Below are positions 34,048 through 42,267 of a DNA stretch of 64,000 nt, piece by piece. Below the pieces are notes generated by a model that was not told the DNA's origin, did not search any database, and saw nothing but the letters and a program-made list of their open reading frames with translations. Position 1 is the first letter of the stretch, and the number at the start of each line of letters is the position of its first letter. The stretch is from Pseudomonas paracarnis (lineage in GTDB: Bacteria > Pseudomonadota > Gammaproteobacteria > Pseudomonadales > Pseudomonadaceae): assembly GCF_904063055.1 (NCBI RefSeq), contig NZ_CAJFCN010000002.1:310001-374000 (forward strand), given 5' to 3'. The position numbers and the translations under genes were made by a program.

Positions 34048-35366
34048 CGGGCAGCCGCCATCAACGCTTCGATCTCGGCAACGGTCTTGGGCACACCGCC
34101 GGTCAGGATTTCACAGCCTTGCTTGGTCACTACCACGTCGTCCTCGATGCGCACGCCAATGCCACGCCATTTCTTTGCCACAGTCTGGTTGTCCGGGGAA
34201 ATATAGATACCCGGCTCCACGGTCAAGGCCATGCCCACTTCCAGCACGCGCCATTCACCGCCCACTTTGTACTCGCCCACATCATGCACATCCATGCCCA
34301 GCCAGTGGCCGGCACGGTGCATGTAGAAGGCGCGGTAGGCTTCGCTGGCGATCAGTTCGTCAACGTCACCTTGCAACAACCCCAGCTTCACCAGGCCGGC
34401 GGTGATGACCTGCACGGTCGCCTCGTGGGCCTGGTTCCAATGTTTGTTCGGCGCGATCTGCTTGAAGGCGGCTTCCTGGGAGGCCAGCACAATCTCGTAG
34501 ATCGCCTTTTGCTCGGGCGAAAACTTGCCGTTGACCGGCCAGGTACGGGTGATATCGCTGGCGTAGCAATCGATCTCACACCCGGCGTCGATCAGCACCA
34601 GGTCGCCGTCCTTGAGCACCGCGTCATTCTGCTGGTAATGCAGGATGCAGCTGTTGCGCCCAGCAGCGACGATGGAGCCATAGGCCGGCATCTTCGCGCC
34701 GCCTTTGCGAAACTCGTAATCCAGCTCGGCTTCCAGGCTGAACTCATGCAGGCCGGCACGACTGGCCTGCATCGCCCGCACATGGGCCGCACAGGAAATT
34801 CGCGCCGCCTCGCGCATCACCTTCACTTCTGCCGCCGATTTATACAGGCGCATATCGTGGAGCAAATGATCCAGGGCAACGAATTCGTTCGGCGGCTGGG
34901 CGCCCAGGTGTGCTTTGGAACGGATCACGTTGATCCACTCCATCACGTGCCGGTCGAACTCGGCATTGCTGCCCATGGCCGAGTACACGCGGTCGCGACC
35001 TTCGATCAGGCCGGGCAGGATGTCGTCGATATCGGTAATGGGGAAGGCGTCATCCGCGCCAAAGTCACGAATCGCGCCCTCGGTGCCCGCACGCAGGCCG
35101 TCCCACAATTCGCGCTCGGCATTGCGCTCGCGGCAGAACAGCACGTACTCGCCGTGCTGGCGACCGGGCATCAGCACGATCACCGCTTCGGGCTCGGGGA
35201 AACCGCTCAGGTACTGAAAATCGCTGTCCTGGCGGTAAACATGCTCGACATCGCGGTTGCGGATGGCCACGGCGGCGGCCGGCAGGATCGCGATGCTGTT
35301 GGGTTCCATCTGCGCCATGAGCGCTTTGCGGCGCCGGGTGTATTCCGCTTTGGGGATATGGATCAT
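34044..35366 (-). CDS. pepP: Xaa-Pro aminopeptidase PepP
   Basis: Dimanganese aminopeptidase P that releases N-terminal residues linked to proline. 440 residues, matching E. coli PepP. The metal ligands are in register with E. coli: D260 (LVLIDAGCE), D271 (YASDITRTWP), H354 (RAGHWLGMDVHD), E384 (TVEPGIYI) and E408 (VRIEDDVV). The N-terminal creatinase-like domain begins MIHIPKAEYTRRRKALMAQM. It sits between ygfB (20-nt gap) and ubiH (overlap), an order shared with E. coli. Confidence 0.96.
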   Translation of the reverse strand: MIHIPKAEYTRRRKALMAQMEPNSIAILPAAAVAIRNRDVEHVYRQDSDFQYLSGFPEPEAVIVLMPGRQHGEYVLFCRERNAERELWDGLRAGTEGAIRDFGADDAFPITDIDDILPGLIEGRDRVYSAMGSNAEFDRHVMEWINVIRSKAHLGAQPPNEFVALDHLLHDMRLYKSAAEVKVMREAARISCAAHVRAMQASRAGLHEFSLEAELDYEFRKGGAKMPAYGSIVAAGRNSCILHYQQNDAVLKDGDLVLIDAGCEIDCYASDITRTWPVNGKFSPEQKAIYEIVLASQEAAFKQIAPNKHWNQAHEATVQVITAGLVKLGLLQGDVDELIASEAYRAFYMHRAGHWLGMDVHDVGEYKVGGEWRVLEVGMALTVEPGIYISPDNQTVAKKWRGIGVRIEDDVVVTKQGCEILTGGVPKTVAEIEALMAAAR

Positions 35367-35386
35367 GGGCAGATGGGTGTCCTTTC

Positions 35387-35944
35387 TCAGTGCAACGACG
35401 GCTTGGGAGCAGCGGGCTCAGCGGACTTGCGGGTCTCGGTGAACAGCAGCAGCGGCGCGACGCGCAGGTACTCCATGACTTCCATGTAGTCGCCTTCGCC
35501 GTCTTCGGATTCTTCCAGGGCATCTTGCACCTGGGAGATGGCCGCCAGGTCCTGCAGCACTTCCTTGGCGTCGGTGCTCAGCTCCAGGCCGCCGGCATTC
35601 ACGCCGAAACCGTGGAGGAAACCCTGGCACCATTGGCCCAGCGCGGCAGCGCGATCGGCCAGCGGGGCGTCGTCGGTGGGCAGCAGCAGGACCACGGTGA
35701 CGTCATCACCGGTCAGTTCGCCCTTGACCATTTCTTGCAGGCCGATCAATGCGTTGCGCACATTGTCGGTGGGTTCGGTTTCCAGCAGCTCGGCCACATC
35801 GGCCAGCCAGTTGTCGGCATCAAAGCCGACACCGGTGCAACTGCGGCCCAACAGCACGCCGTGCAGTTCAGCAGGCGAGCATGGATGGCCGCTGGCGCTC
35901 AGCAGTTTGGAAAAAGCATCGTACGGGGAGTTCTGAATGGGCAT
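35387..35944 (-). CDS. ygfB: YgfB/UPF0149 family protein
   Basis: 185 residues, cytoplasmic. [33 protein letters not shown] and [33 protein letters not shown] are the conserved UPF0149 helices, including the ELHGVLLG and WCxGFLxG motifs. In P. aeruginosa a YgfB protein has been reported to repress the AlpA/AmpDh3 pathway and so affect beta-lactam resistance (established, by family). It is first in the leftward operon and diverges from the zapA unit. The ribosome site is weak. Confidence 0.92.
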   Translation of the reverse strand: MPIQNSPYDAFSKLLSASGHPCSPAELHGVLLGRSCTGVGFDADNWLADVAELLETEPTDNVRNALIGLQEMVKGELTGDDVTVVLLLPTDDAPLADRAAALGQWCQGFLHGFGVNAGGLELSTDAKEVLQDLAAISQVQDALEESEDGEGDYMEVMEYLRVAPLLLFTETRKSAEPAAPKPSLH

Positions 35945-36082
35945 GGTGAGCTAGGCGCCAGACGGCGCAATGTCTAGAATGGAGCGCTGTATCCTAGCAC
36001 CGGCAGACGCACCAAGACTATCGAGGGCGTCAGATCGTTTATCCTGCAGTTGCCATTCATCAGACAAATCCAGTGGAACCCA

Positions 36083-36292
36083 ATGGAAGACACCGACCTG
36101 CAAGCGCTGATGGCCAGACTCGAACTGCTAATTGATCGGGTCGAGCAACTTAAGAGTCAAAACGGACTCCTATTAGCTCAGGAAAAGACCTGGCGCGAGG
36201 AACGCGCTCACCTCATTGAAAAAAACGAAATCGCCCGGCGTAAGGTCGAATCGATGATTTCGCGCCTGAAGGCCCTGGAGCAAGACTCATGA
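36083..36292 (+). CDS. ZapB-like coiled-coil protein (TIGR02449 family)
   Basis: 69 residues from the ATG at 36083 (MEDTDLQALMARLELLIDRV). Almost the whole protein is predicted coiled coil with heptad hydrophobics (LELLIDRVEQLKSQNGLLLAQ, IARRKVESMISRLKAL). It belongs to the small TIGR02449 group found beside zapA in pseudomonads and resembles SlyX/ZapB in style. Its stop overlaps the zapA start by four bases (ATGA), so the two are translationally coupled; a role at the division ring together with ZapA is a reasonable inference. Confidence 0.85.
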   Translation: MEDTDLQALMARLELLIDRVEQLKSQNGLLLAQEKTWREERAHLIEKNEIARRKVESMISRLKALEQDS

Positions 36293-36606
36293 GTTCAAGC
36301 AATAGCGTTACCGTGCAGATCCTCGACAAAGAATATTCGATCATCTGCCCCCAGGAAGAACGCAGCAACCTGGTGAGCGCTGCCCGCTACCTGGACGGCA
36401 AGATGCGCGAAATCCGCAGCAGCGGCAAAGTGATCGGCGCCGACCGCATCGCCGTGATGGCCGCGCTGAATATCACCCATGACCTGCTGCATAAGCAGGA
36501 GCGCCCTGACGTACAGGCCAGCGGCTCGACGCGCGAGCAGGTGCGTGACCTGCTCGATCGCGTGGATCTGGTGCTTTCCACCGATTCAGACACACCCAAG
36601 GGCTGA
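36289..36606 (+). CDS. zapA: Cell division protein ZapA
   Basis: FtsZ-bundling protein of the Z-ring, 105 residues. VTVQILDKEYSIICPQEERSNLVSAARYLDGKMREIR and DRIAVMAALNITHDLL are the globular ZapA core; the C-terminal third is a coiled coil that mediates tetramers. It is coupled to the upstream coiled-coil gene and is followed by the 6S RNA gene and ygfA, the same order as around E. coli zapA-ssrS-ygfA. Confidence 0.95.
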   Translation: MSSSNSVTVQILDKEYSIICPQEERSNLVSAARYLDGKMREIRSSGKVIGADRIAVMAALNITHDLLHKQERPDVQASGSTREQVRDLLDRVDLVLSTDSDTPKG

Positions 36607-36625
36607 TTGCCGAGCAGGTTTAAGG

Positions 36626-36631
36626 TATACT
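36626..36631 (+). promoter_or_regulatory. -10 element of the 6S RNA promoter
   Basis: GGTATACT, with TATACT at 36626-36631, lies about seven bases before the expected 6S RNA 5' end. No obvious -35 consensus could be fixed by eye (a TTGCCGA segment at 36607-36613 is a weak candidate). Confidence 0.55.
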
Positions 36632-36637
36632 CGCCCC

Positions 36638-36816
36638 ACTCCCTGGCGTGTTTGCCAGTCGGCGATGTCCCTGAGCCGATTCGCACTACCCTGGAAGTTG
36701 CACGTTGGGCTGGTGTGCATGTCCGCTAGACGGAAAGCCTTAAAGCCTACTGCTTCTTCCACCTTGAACTTTCGGGTTCAAGGGCTAAGTCGACAGCGGC
36801 TCTGTCGGGGAGCCTG
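36638..36816 (+). ncRNA. ssrS: 6S RNA (ssrS)
   Basis: About 178-nt RNA that mimics an open promoter and binds sigma-70 RNA polymerase in stationary phase. The 5' part CCCTGGCGTGTTTGCCAGTC, the segment GATGTCCCTGAGCCGAT, the TGGTGTGCATGTCCGCT block and the late CCTTGAACTTTCGGGTTCAA hairpin are conserved with P. aeruginosa 6S RNA as I remember it. The 5' and 3' ends can pair in a long closing stem with a large central bubble. It lies between zapA and the 5-formyltetrahydrofolate cyclo-ligase gene, the universal context of ssrS in gamma-proteobacteria. Ends are approximate. Confidence 0.93.
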
Positions 36817-36828
36817 AATTCCCAAACT

Positions 36829-36858
36829 CAATGCCAGTCCCCGGACTGGCATTGTTTT
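36829..36858 (+). terminator. Terminator after 6S RNA, overlapping the ygfA leader
   Basis: ATGCCAGTCC (36831-36840) pairs perfectly with GGACTGGCAT (36843-36852) and is followed by TGTTTTA. It ends the 6S RNA precursor; read-through would feed the cyclo-ligase gene whose start lies directly after it. Confidence 0.8.
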
Positions 36859-36873
36859 ATGAGCCGAAAAATC

Positions 36874-37506
36874 ATGACCGAACCTGCGCCGCTTTCCCGT
36901 CCGCAACTTCGACGCATGTTGCGCAAGGCCCGCCGCGCGCTCACGCCAAGCGAGCAGCGCCAGGCCGCTCAGGGTCTGTACCGGCAACTGGCACAGCACC
37001 CGCTGTTTCGCCGGGCCAAACATATCTCTTTATATCTGCCCACGGACGGTGAAATCGATCCGCGCCTGCTGCTGCGTGCGGCCCAGCGTCGCGGCAAAGC
37101 CACTTACCTGCCGGTGCTCAGCGCCTGGCCGCGCACCAAGATGGTGTTCCAGCGCGTACGCCCTGGGGATAGGTTGTTGCCCAACCGCTTTCGCATCCTT
37201 GAGCCACGGGTCAATGCCCATCACCAGCGCCAAGTCTGGGCGCTGGACCTGGTATTGTTGCCGTTGGTGGGGTTCGATGATGTGGGTGGGCGCCTGGGCA
37301 TGGGCGGCGGGTTCTACGATCGCAGCCTGGCCTATCTTGCCCGCCGCCAGAGCTGGCGCAAGCCAACGCTGCTGGGGCTGGCCCATGAATGCCAGAAAGT
37401 CGAACGCCTGGCGCAGGCAAGCTGGGATGTGCCGTTGGCGGGGACGGTGACTGATAAGCAGTGGTATGTCGCACAAACGCCGCTGGAAACAGCGGCGCCT
37501 TGGTGA
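36874..37506 (+). CDS. 5-formyltetrahydrofolate cyclo-ligase (YgfA)
   Basis: ATP-dependent conversion of 5-formyl-THF to 5,10-methenyl-THF, 210 residues from MTEPAP; an ATG 15 nt upstream (36859) is the alternative start, but it abuts the terminator stem. Motifs: RRMLRKARRALTPSEQ at the N-terminus, HISLYLPTDGEIDPRLL, and the family signature DLVLLPLVGFDDVGGRLGMGGGFYDRSL, which holds the folate and ATP loops. It forms a locus with 6S RNA as in E. coli ssrS-ygfA, where both are linked to persistence and stationary phase. Confidence 0.92.
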   Translation: MTEPAPLSRPQLRRMLRKARRALTPSEQRQAAQGLYRQLAQHPLFRRAKHISLYLPTDGEIDPRLLLRAAQRRGKATYLPVLSAWPRTKMVFQRVRPGDRLLPNRFRILEPRVNAHHQRQVWALDLVLLPLVGFDDVGGRLGMGGGFYDRSLAYLARRQSWRKPTLLGLAHECQKVERLAQASWDVPLAGTVTDKQWYVAQTPLETAAPW

Positions 37507-37515
37507 ATGCTTGAG

Positions 37516-37665
37516 TTAACGCTTGAACGGTTGTGGCTGCTGCTGAGCCAGTTCAACCGGTGCATCGGTCTTGTTCGACCACAGGCTCTGGGCATAACCG
37601 GTGGTCACGACGCCCAGACCAAACAAAATAACCAAAATCCATAGTAAATCCGGCTTACGTTGCAT
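37516..37665 (-). CDS. 49-residue single-pass membrane protein
   Basis: A short gene with an excellent ribosome site (AAAGGGGGG, eight bases before the ATG at 37665). The product MQRKPDLLWILVILFGLGVV... has a basic start, one transmembrane helix (about residues 7-25) and a short polar tail ending QQQPQPFKR. No homology is recognised; short proteins like this are annotated hypothetical in pseudomonads. It is convergent with the cyclo-ligase gene (9-nt gap) and divergent from the EVE-domain gene. Function unknown. Confidence 0.75.
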   Translation of the reverse strand: MQRKPDLLWILVILFGLGVVTTGYAQSLWSNKTDAPVELAQQQPQPFKR

Positions 37666-37860
37666 CGATTGCCCCCCTTTCAGGCACCTCGTACACGATG
37701 ACAACAACGTTCCAAAGTAGTCCGTTGCAGCTGCGTCAAGCTTAAAAGCGCGCATTCTGCGGTAACGTGAACCAACACGCAAACCTTGACGCCAACCGAC
37801 TGTCGGTTTGTCATGCAATTGCCCGACAACTTACCCAATGCCTTTTTCAGGAGCCCAACC

Positions 37861-38310
37861 ATGGCCTACTGGCTGATGAAATCCGAGCCCGACGAACTCT
37901 CCATCAACGGCCTGGAAAAGCTCGGCGAAGCGCGCTGGGACGGGGTACGCAACTATCAGGCGCGCAACTTTTTGCGCGCCATGGCCGTGGGCGACGAGTT
38001 TTTTTTCTATCACTCCAGTTGCCCGGAGCCAGGGATTGCCGGCATCGGCAAAATCATCCGGGCCGCCTATCCGGACCCCACTGCGCTGGAACCAGAAAGC
38101 CACTATTTCGACGCCAAGGCCACCCCGGAGAAAAACCCGTGGAGCGCGATCGATGTCGCACATGTGCAAACCTTCTCCAAGGTGCTGGGGCTCGGCTATC
38201 TAAAACAGCAAACTGCACTGGCTGAAATGCCGCTGGTGCAAAAGGGCAGTCGGCTTTCGGTCATGGCGGTCACACCGGAGCAGTGGGCAGCGGTCCTCCA
38301 GTTGCTTTAA
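37861..38310 (+). CDS. EVE domain-containing protein
   Basis: 149 residues from the ATG at 37861 (AGGAG upstream). MAYWLMKSEPDELSINGLEKLGEARWDGVRNYQARNFLRAMAVGDEFFFYHS is the EVE/PUA-like fold, including the WDGVRNYQARN motif and the aromatic cage residues that accommodate modified bases. EVE proteins (relatives of thymocyte nuclear protein 1) are thought to bind modified RNA or DNA bases (family knowledge). It is in the neighbourhood of the 6S RNA/ygfA locus in pseudomonads. Single gene, followed by a REP doublet. Confidence 0.92.
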   Translation: MAYWLMKSEPDELSINGLEKLGEARWDGVRNYQARNFLRAMAVGDEFFFYHSSCPEPGIAGIGKIIRAAYPDPTALEPESHYFDAKATPEKNPWSAIDVAHVQTFSKVLGLGYLKQQTALAEMPLVQKGSRLSVMAVTPEQWAAVLQLL

Positions 38311-38345
38311 TTGAAACTGGCTTCTTGCGGTGCCTGTCAGGGCCT

Positions 38346-38412
38346 CTTCGCGGGCAAGCCCGCTCCCACACTGGAAATGCGAACCCCTCTGGGAGCGGGC
38401 TTGCCCGCGATA
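38346..38412. repeat. REP doublet between EVE and FliL-like genes
   Basis: TTCGCGGGCAAGCCCGCTCC... (38347-38370) and its complement CTGGGAGCGGGCTTGCCCGC (from 38389) with an 18-nt centre, between convergent genes. Confidence 0.85.
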
Positions 38413-38425
38413 GTCGCGCAGCGAC

Positions 38426-38833
38426 TTACTGGATGATGAGGTTGTTGAACAGCAGGTCTTCTACCACTGGCTTGCCGGTTTCATCATTCATCACCTGCTG
38501 CGTTTGCTTCAACGCTTCCTGACGCAGCTTTTCCTTGCCTTCCACACTGCTCATGGTCTCGTTGGTCTGCTGGGTAAACAGCGCCACCAGTTGGTTGCGA
38601 ATCAACGGGTCGTTGGCCTTGACCAACTTCGCCGCCTCATCACCGGTCACGCGCAGTGCAATGTCGGCCTTGTAGACCTTGAGCTTGGCGGTGCCATCCA
38701 GGCCGTAATTGCCCACGAACGGCGGGCTCAGGCTGATATAGCTGACCTTCGGCGCCTCGCCCTCTTTGGCCTCTTCGGCCTGGGCTGCCATCGGCAAGGT
38801 CAGGGCCAGCATCAACAGGATCCACGCTTTCAC
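38426..38833 (-). CDS. FliL-related exported protein
   Basis: 135 residues. The N-terminus is a signal peptide (MKAWILLMLALTLPMAAQA) rather than the anchor of true flagellar FliL. The mature part has the FliL-like core YISLSPPFVGNYG, AKLKVYKADIALRVTGDEAAKLVKANDPLIRNQLVALFTQQ and LRQEALKQTQQVMND. It is not near flagellar genes; PAO1 has a similar isolated protein in the same context (PA5233 from memory). It is probably periplasmic with a stomatin-like FliL fold. Function not established. GAGGAATGAACTGTG precedes the ATG. Confidence 0.85.
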   Translation of the reverse strand: MKAWILLMLALTLPMAAQAEEAKEGEAPKVSYISLSPPFVGNYGLDGTAKLKVYKADIALRVTGDEAAKLVKANDPLIRNQLVALFTQQTNETMSSVEGKEKLRQEALKQTQQVMNDETGKPVVEDLLFNNLIIQ

Positions 38834-38983
38834 AGTTCATTCCTCGAATTCGGTTGCCGGGTAGCATAACGCTAGCAAGGCTGAGCACAAGCTTATGGGG
38901 GCTTATCAGGCGCGGGCATGCTCGTTGACCCACGGGCGTACCCTCCTACACTTATCGGCCACGACGCCAAAAGGAATAGTCCG

Positions 38984-39961
38984 ATGAAAGCTGTGCTGTG
39001 CAAAGCCTTCGGCCCCGCCGAAACCCTGGTGCTGGAAGAGATCGCCAGCCCCGCGATCAAGAAGAACGAAATCCTGTTGGACGTGCACGCGGCCGGGGTG
39101 AATTTCCCGGACACGCTGATCATCGAAGGCAAATACCAGTTCAAGCCGCCCTTTCCGTTCTCACCCGGTGGTGAAGCGGCAGGCGTGGTCAGTGAAGTGG
39201 GTGAGAAAGTCAGCCATCTGAAAGTCGGTGACCGTGTGATGGCGCTGACCGGCTGGGGCAGCTTTGCCGAGCAGGTCGCGGTGCCCGGCTATAACGTGCT
39301 GCCGATCCCGCCGAGCATGGATTTCAACACCGCCGCCGCCTTCAGCATGACCTACGGCACCTCCATGCATGCGCTGAAACAACGCGCCAACCTGCAACCT
39401 GGCGAGACCCTGCTGGTGCTTGGCGCGTCCGGCGGCGTGGGCCTGGCCGCCGTGGAGATCGGCAAGGCCATGGGCGCCCGGGTGATTGCCGCCGCCAGCA
39501 GCGCCGACAAGCTCGCAGTGGCCAAGGCGGCCGGCGCCGATGAGCTGATCAACTACAGCGAAGCCAGCCTCAAGGATGAGGTCAAGCGCCTGACCGATGG
39601 CAATGGCGCTGACGTGATTTACGACCCGGTGGGGGGTGACCTGTTTGACCAGGCCATTCGTTCGATCGCCTGGAATGGGCGCCTGTTGGTGGTGGGTTTC
39701 GCCAGCGGGCGTATTCCTGAACTGCCGGTGAACCTGGCGTTGCTCAAGGGCGCAGCGGTGGTCGGGGTGTTCTGGGGTTCGTTTGCCCAGCGCCAACCGC
39801 AGGACAATGCAGCGAATTTCCAGCAGCTGTTCACCTGGTATGGCGAGGGCAAGCTCAAGCCGTTGGTGTCGCAGGTGTATCCGCTGGAACAGGCCGCCCA
39901 GGCGATCAATGATCTGGGACAGCGCAAGGCGGTGGGTAAAATAGTTGTCCAAACCCGATAA
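38984..39961 (+). CDS. NADPH:quinone oxidoreductase family protein (zinc-independent MDR)
   Basis: 325 residues from the ATG at 38984 (AAAAGGAAT upstream). It belongs to the quinone oxidoreductase branch of the medium-chain dehydrogenase family: GVNFPDTLIIEGKYQFKPPFPFSPGGEAAGVV, then the Rossmann loop LVLGASGGVGLAAVEIGKAMGARVIAAASS and YDPVGGDLFDQAIRSI. The zinc ligands of alcohol dehydrogenases are absent. The likely activity is NADPH-dependent reduction of quinones or enones. Single gene, followed by a long REP doublet. Confidence 0.9.
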   Translation: MKAVLCKAFGPAETLVLEEIASPAIKKNEILLDVHAAGVNFPDTLIIEGKYQFKPPFPFSPGGEAAGVVSEVGEKVSHLKVGDRVMALTGWGSFAEQVAVPGYNVLPIPPSMDFNTAAAFSMTYGTSMHALKQRANLQPGETLLVLGASGGVGLAAVEIGKAMGARVIAAASSADKLAVAKAAGADELINYSEASLKDEVKRLTDGNGADVIYDPVGGDLFDQAIRSIAWNGRLLVVGFASGRIPELPVNLALLKGAAVVGVFWGSFAQRQPQDNAANFQQLFTWYGEGKLKPLVSQVYPLEQAAQAINDLGQRKAVGKIVVQTR

Positions 39962-39981
39962 CACACCTGAAATGCAATCCA

Positions 39982-40070
39982 TGTGGGAGCTGGCTTGCCT
40001 GCGATAGCGGTGGGTCAGCTGCTACAGATGAAGCTGACCCACCGCTATCGCAGGCAAGCCAGCTCCCACA
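39982..40070. repeat. REP doublet with 39-bp perfect arms
   Basis: Left arm 39982-40020 (TGTGGGAGCTGGCTTGCCTG... to GGTGGGTCAGCT) and right arm 40032-40070 are perfect complements over 39 nt around an 11-nt centre. It is the longest exact inverted repeat in the window and lies between the oxidoreductase and glpT. Confidence 0.9.
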
Positions 40071-40125
40071 GTAGTTACTTCGCGGTCTTAGGACCTAACC
40101 ACGACCATCACTTATCTATAGGCGA

Positions 40126-40145
40126 CATGTTCGTAAAAGAACATG
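40126..40145 (+). promoter_or_regulatory. GlpR-like operator 1 upstream of glpT
   Basis: CATGTTCGTAAAAGAACATG has perfect 7-bp arms and fits the E. coli GlpR operator pattern WATGTTCGWTAWCGAACATW closely in the outer arms. It is about 108 nt upstream of the glpT start. Repression by GlpR and induction by glycerol-3-phosphate are therefore likely. Confidence 0.65.
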
Positions 40146-40188
40146 CAATTGCTCTCGTTTCCTGTGTTTGCGGATAAGAGGCGATGCT

Positions 40189-40237
40189 ATTTTCGGTAAC
40201 GAAACTGTAACATTCGCATCCGCAGTCAAAACAAGAA
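40189..40237 (+). promoter_or_regulatory. GlpR-like operator 2 and Crc/Hfq motif before glpT
   Basis: TTTCGGTAACGAAA (40191-40204) is a perfect palindrome related to operator 1 (ATTTTCGGTAACGAAACT against ATGTTCGTAAAAGAACAT). Downstream AACAAGAA (40230-40237) matches the AANAANAA pattern of Hfq/Crc targets and lies five bases before the GGAG ribosome site of glpT, consistent with catabolite repression of glycerol-3-phosphate uptake. Confidence 0.55.
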
Positions 40238-40252
40238 ATTTGGAGCTCTTGA

Positions 40253-41590
40253 ATGTTTGCTTTCTTTCGTCCTGCCGCACACCAGGCGCCCCTGCCTGAA
40301 GAAAAAATAGACAGTACCTACCGACGGCTGCGCTGGCAGATCTTCGCGGGTATTTTCTTTGGTTACGCCGGCTACTACCTGCTGCGTAAAAACTTCTCCC
40401 TGGCCATGCCCTACCTGATCGACGAGGGTTACACCCGCGGTGAACTGGGCCTGGCGATGTCGGCGATCGCGATTGCCTACGGCTTGTCCAAGTTCCTGAT
40501 GGGCCTGGTGTCCGACCGCTCCAACCCACGTTACTTCCTGCCCTTCGGCCTGCTGGTTTCGGCGGGGGTGATGTTCATTTTCGGTTTCGCGCCTTGGGCA
40601 ACCTCCAGCGTGACCATGATGTTCATTTTGCTGTTCATCAACGGCTGGGCCCAGGGCATGGGCTGGCCGCCAAGTGGGCGGACCATGGTGCACTGGTGGT
40701 CGCAGAAAGAACGCGGCGGCGTGGTGTCCGTGTGGAACGTGGCGCATAACGTCGGGGGTGGCTTGATCGGCCCGCTGTTCCTGCTCGGCATGGCGTGGTT
40801 CAACGACTGGCATGCGGCGTTCTACGTGCCGGCCACCGTGGCCCTGGCGGTGGCGGCGTTTGCCTTCATCACCATGCGCGACACCCCGCAATCGGTGGGC
40901 CTGCCGCCTATCGAGCAGTACAAGAACGACTATCCGGAAGGTTACGACGCCAGCCACGAAGACGAATTCAGCGCCAAGGAAATCTTCGTCAAGTACGTGC
41001 TGCGCAACAAAATGCTCTGGTACATCGCCTTCGCCAACGTGTTCGTCTATCTGTTGCGTTACGGCGTACTGGACTGGGCGCCGACCTACTTGAAAGAAGC
41101 CAAGCACTTCACGGTCGATAAGTCGTCCTGGGCGTACTTCTTCTACGAGTGGGCAGGTATCCCGGGTACGCTGCTATGCGGCTGGATGTCGGACAAGATC
41201 TTCCGTGGCAACCGCGGCCTGACCGGCATCGTGTTCATGGCCCTGGTGACAGTGGCAACCCTGGTTTACTGGCTCAACCCGCCGGGCAACCCGATGATCG
41301 ACATGATTGCGCTGTTCTCCATCGGCTTCCTGATCTACGGCCCGGTGATGCTGATCGGCCTGCAGGCACTGGAACTGGCTCCGAAGAAGGCCGCCGGTAC
41401 CGCAGCGGGCTTCACCGGCTTGTTCGGTTACCTGGGCGGTTCGGTAGCGGCAAGTGCCGCCATGGGCTATACGGTTGACCATTTCGGCTGGGACGGCGGC
41501 TTTGTACTGCTGATCAGCGCCTGCGTACTGGCGATCGCGTTCCTGATCCCTACGCTGTGGCACACCAACAGTGTCAGCTCGGCGCGTTAA
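40253..41590 (+). CDS. glpT: Glycerol-3-phosphate transporter GlpT
   Basis: Inner-membrane antiporter (major facilitator superfamily, OPA family) that exchanges glycerol-3-phosphate for phosphate and also admits fosfomycin. 445 residues, twelve transmembrane segments. Family motifs: [30 protein letters not shown] (containing the substrate arginine R45 equivalent), [35 protein letters not shown] and [19 protein letters not shown] lies eight bases before the ATG. Two GlpR-like operators and a CA motif precede it. Its stop codon overlaps that of the convergent chaC by four bases. Confidence 0.96.
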   Translation: MFAFFRPAAHQAPLPEEKIDSTYRRLRWQIFAGIFFGYAGYYLLRKNFSLAMPYLIDEGYTRGELGLAMSAIAIAYGLSKFLMGLVSDRSNPRYFLPFGLLVSAGVMFIFGFAPWATSSVTMMFILLFINGWAQGMGWPPSGRTMVHWWSQKERGGVVSVWNVAHNVGGGLIGPLFLLGMAWFNDWHAAFYVPATVALAVAAFAFITMRDTPQSVGLPPIEQYKNDYPEGYDASHEDEFSAKEIFVKYVLRNKMLWYIAFANVFVYLLRYGVLDWAPTYLKEAKHFTVDKSSWAYFFYEWAGIPGTLLCGWMSDKIFRGNRGLTGIVFMALVTVATLVYWLNPPGNPMIDMIALFSIGFLIYGPVMLIGLQALELAPKKAAGTAAGFTGLFGYLGGSVAASAAMGYTVDHFGWDGGFVLLISACVLAIAFLIPTLWHTNSVSSAR

Positions 41591-42240
41591 CCGCCCAGGC
41601 AATCCTTGGCACAACGCTTGAGCCGCGCCTCCAGGTTTTTATCTGGCATGGCGTGGCTACGCAGGGCGTTCACGGTCTGCTCGACATAATCGCGAGTCGT
41701 ACCGTAACGCCCGCAAGCGCTTTGCAGTACATGATTAAGCACGATATCGGGCAAGTTGCCGGCATAGCTGGGCAAATGCCGCTCCAACACAAACCCCAAC
41801 GCCTGGACGGTGCTGCCATCTTCCAATCGGCAACTGAGCCAGTGCGGCCGGTACGAGGGGTAAGGCATCTCACGCTGCCACAGGGCGTAAAGCGAGGCCT
41901 CCAACTGGTCCTCCGGCAAGCGGTAGGCAAACCCGCTGCAGGAACCACCGCGATCCAACCCAAACACCAGCCCCGGCAGCTCCGGCGTACCGCGATGCTC
42001 GTGTGACCACAAATACAAGCCACGGTGATAACCGTGAACCCGTGCACGCACCCGCTCGGTCGACGAGCATTCAGGGCGCCAGATCAGCGAACCATACGCA
42101 AACAGCCACACCGGCCCACCCTTGTGCCGAGCCATGGTGGCTTGCATCGAGCTCATCAATTGTTCGTGAGTGAGTTGCGGCCCCAGATCGAGCCGCGGAG
42201 GGTAAGCCAATTGCAGAAGATCGGTTTCAATGGCGGTCAT
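41587..42240 (-). CDS. chaC: Gamma-glutamylcyclotransferase ChaC
   Basis: Glutathione-degrading gamma-glutamylcyclotransferase, 217 residues, cytoplasmic. [14 protein letters not shown] is the substrate loop, [30 protein letters not shown] and [23 protein letters not shown] contain the catalytic glutamate region. In E. coli chaC is near the ChaA antiporter; here it lies between glpT and a TonB receptor with no related neighbour. It shares the last four bases with the glpT stop codon, so the two transcripts must overlap. Confidence 0.93.
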   Translation of the reverse strand: MTAIETDLLQLAYPPRLDLGPQLTHEQLMSSMQATMARHKGGPVWLFAYGSLIWRPECSSTERVRARVHGYHRGLYLWSHEHRGTPELPGLVFGLDRGGSCSGFAYRLPEDQLEASLYALWQREMPYPSYRPHWLSCRLEDGSTVQALGFVLERHLPSYAGNLPDIVLNHVLQSACGRYGTTRDYVEQTVNALRSHAMPDKNLEARLKRCAKDCLGG

Positions 42241-42267
42241 GGCGAAAAGCGGTGCGCCTCCTGTGTG

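Noticed and set aside
39982..40070. Interpretation of the long inverted repeat as a phage attachment or IS end pair
   Set aside because: It contains no gene, its arms match the widespread REP family, and no target duplication was found.
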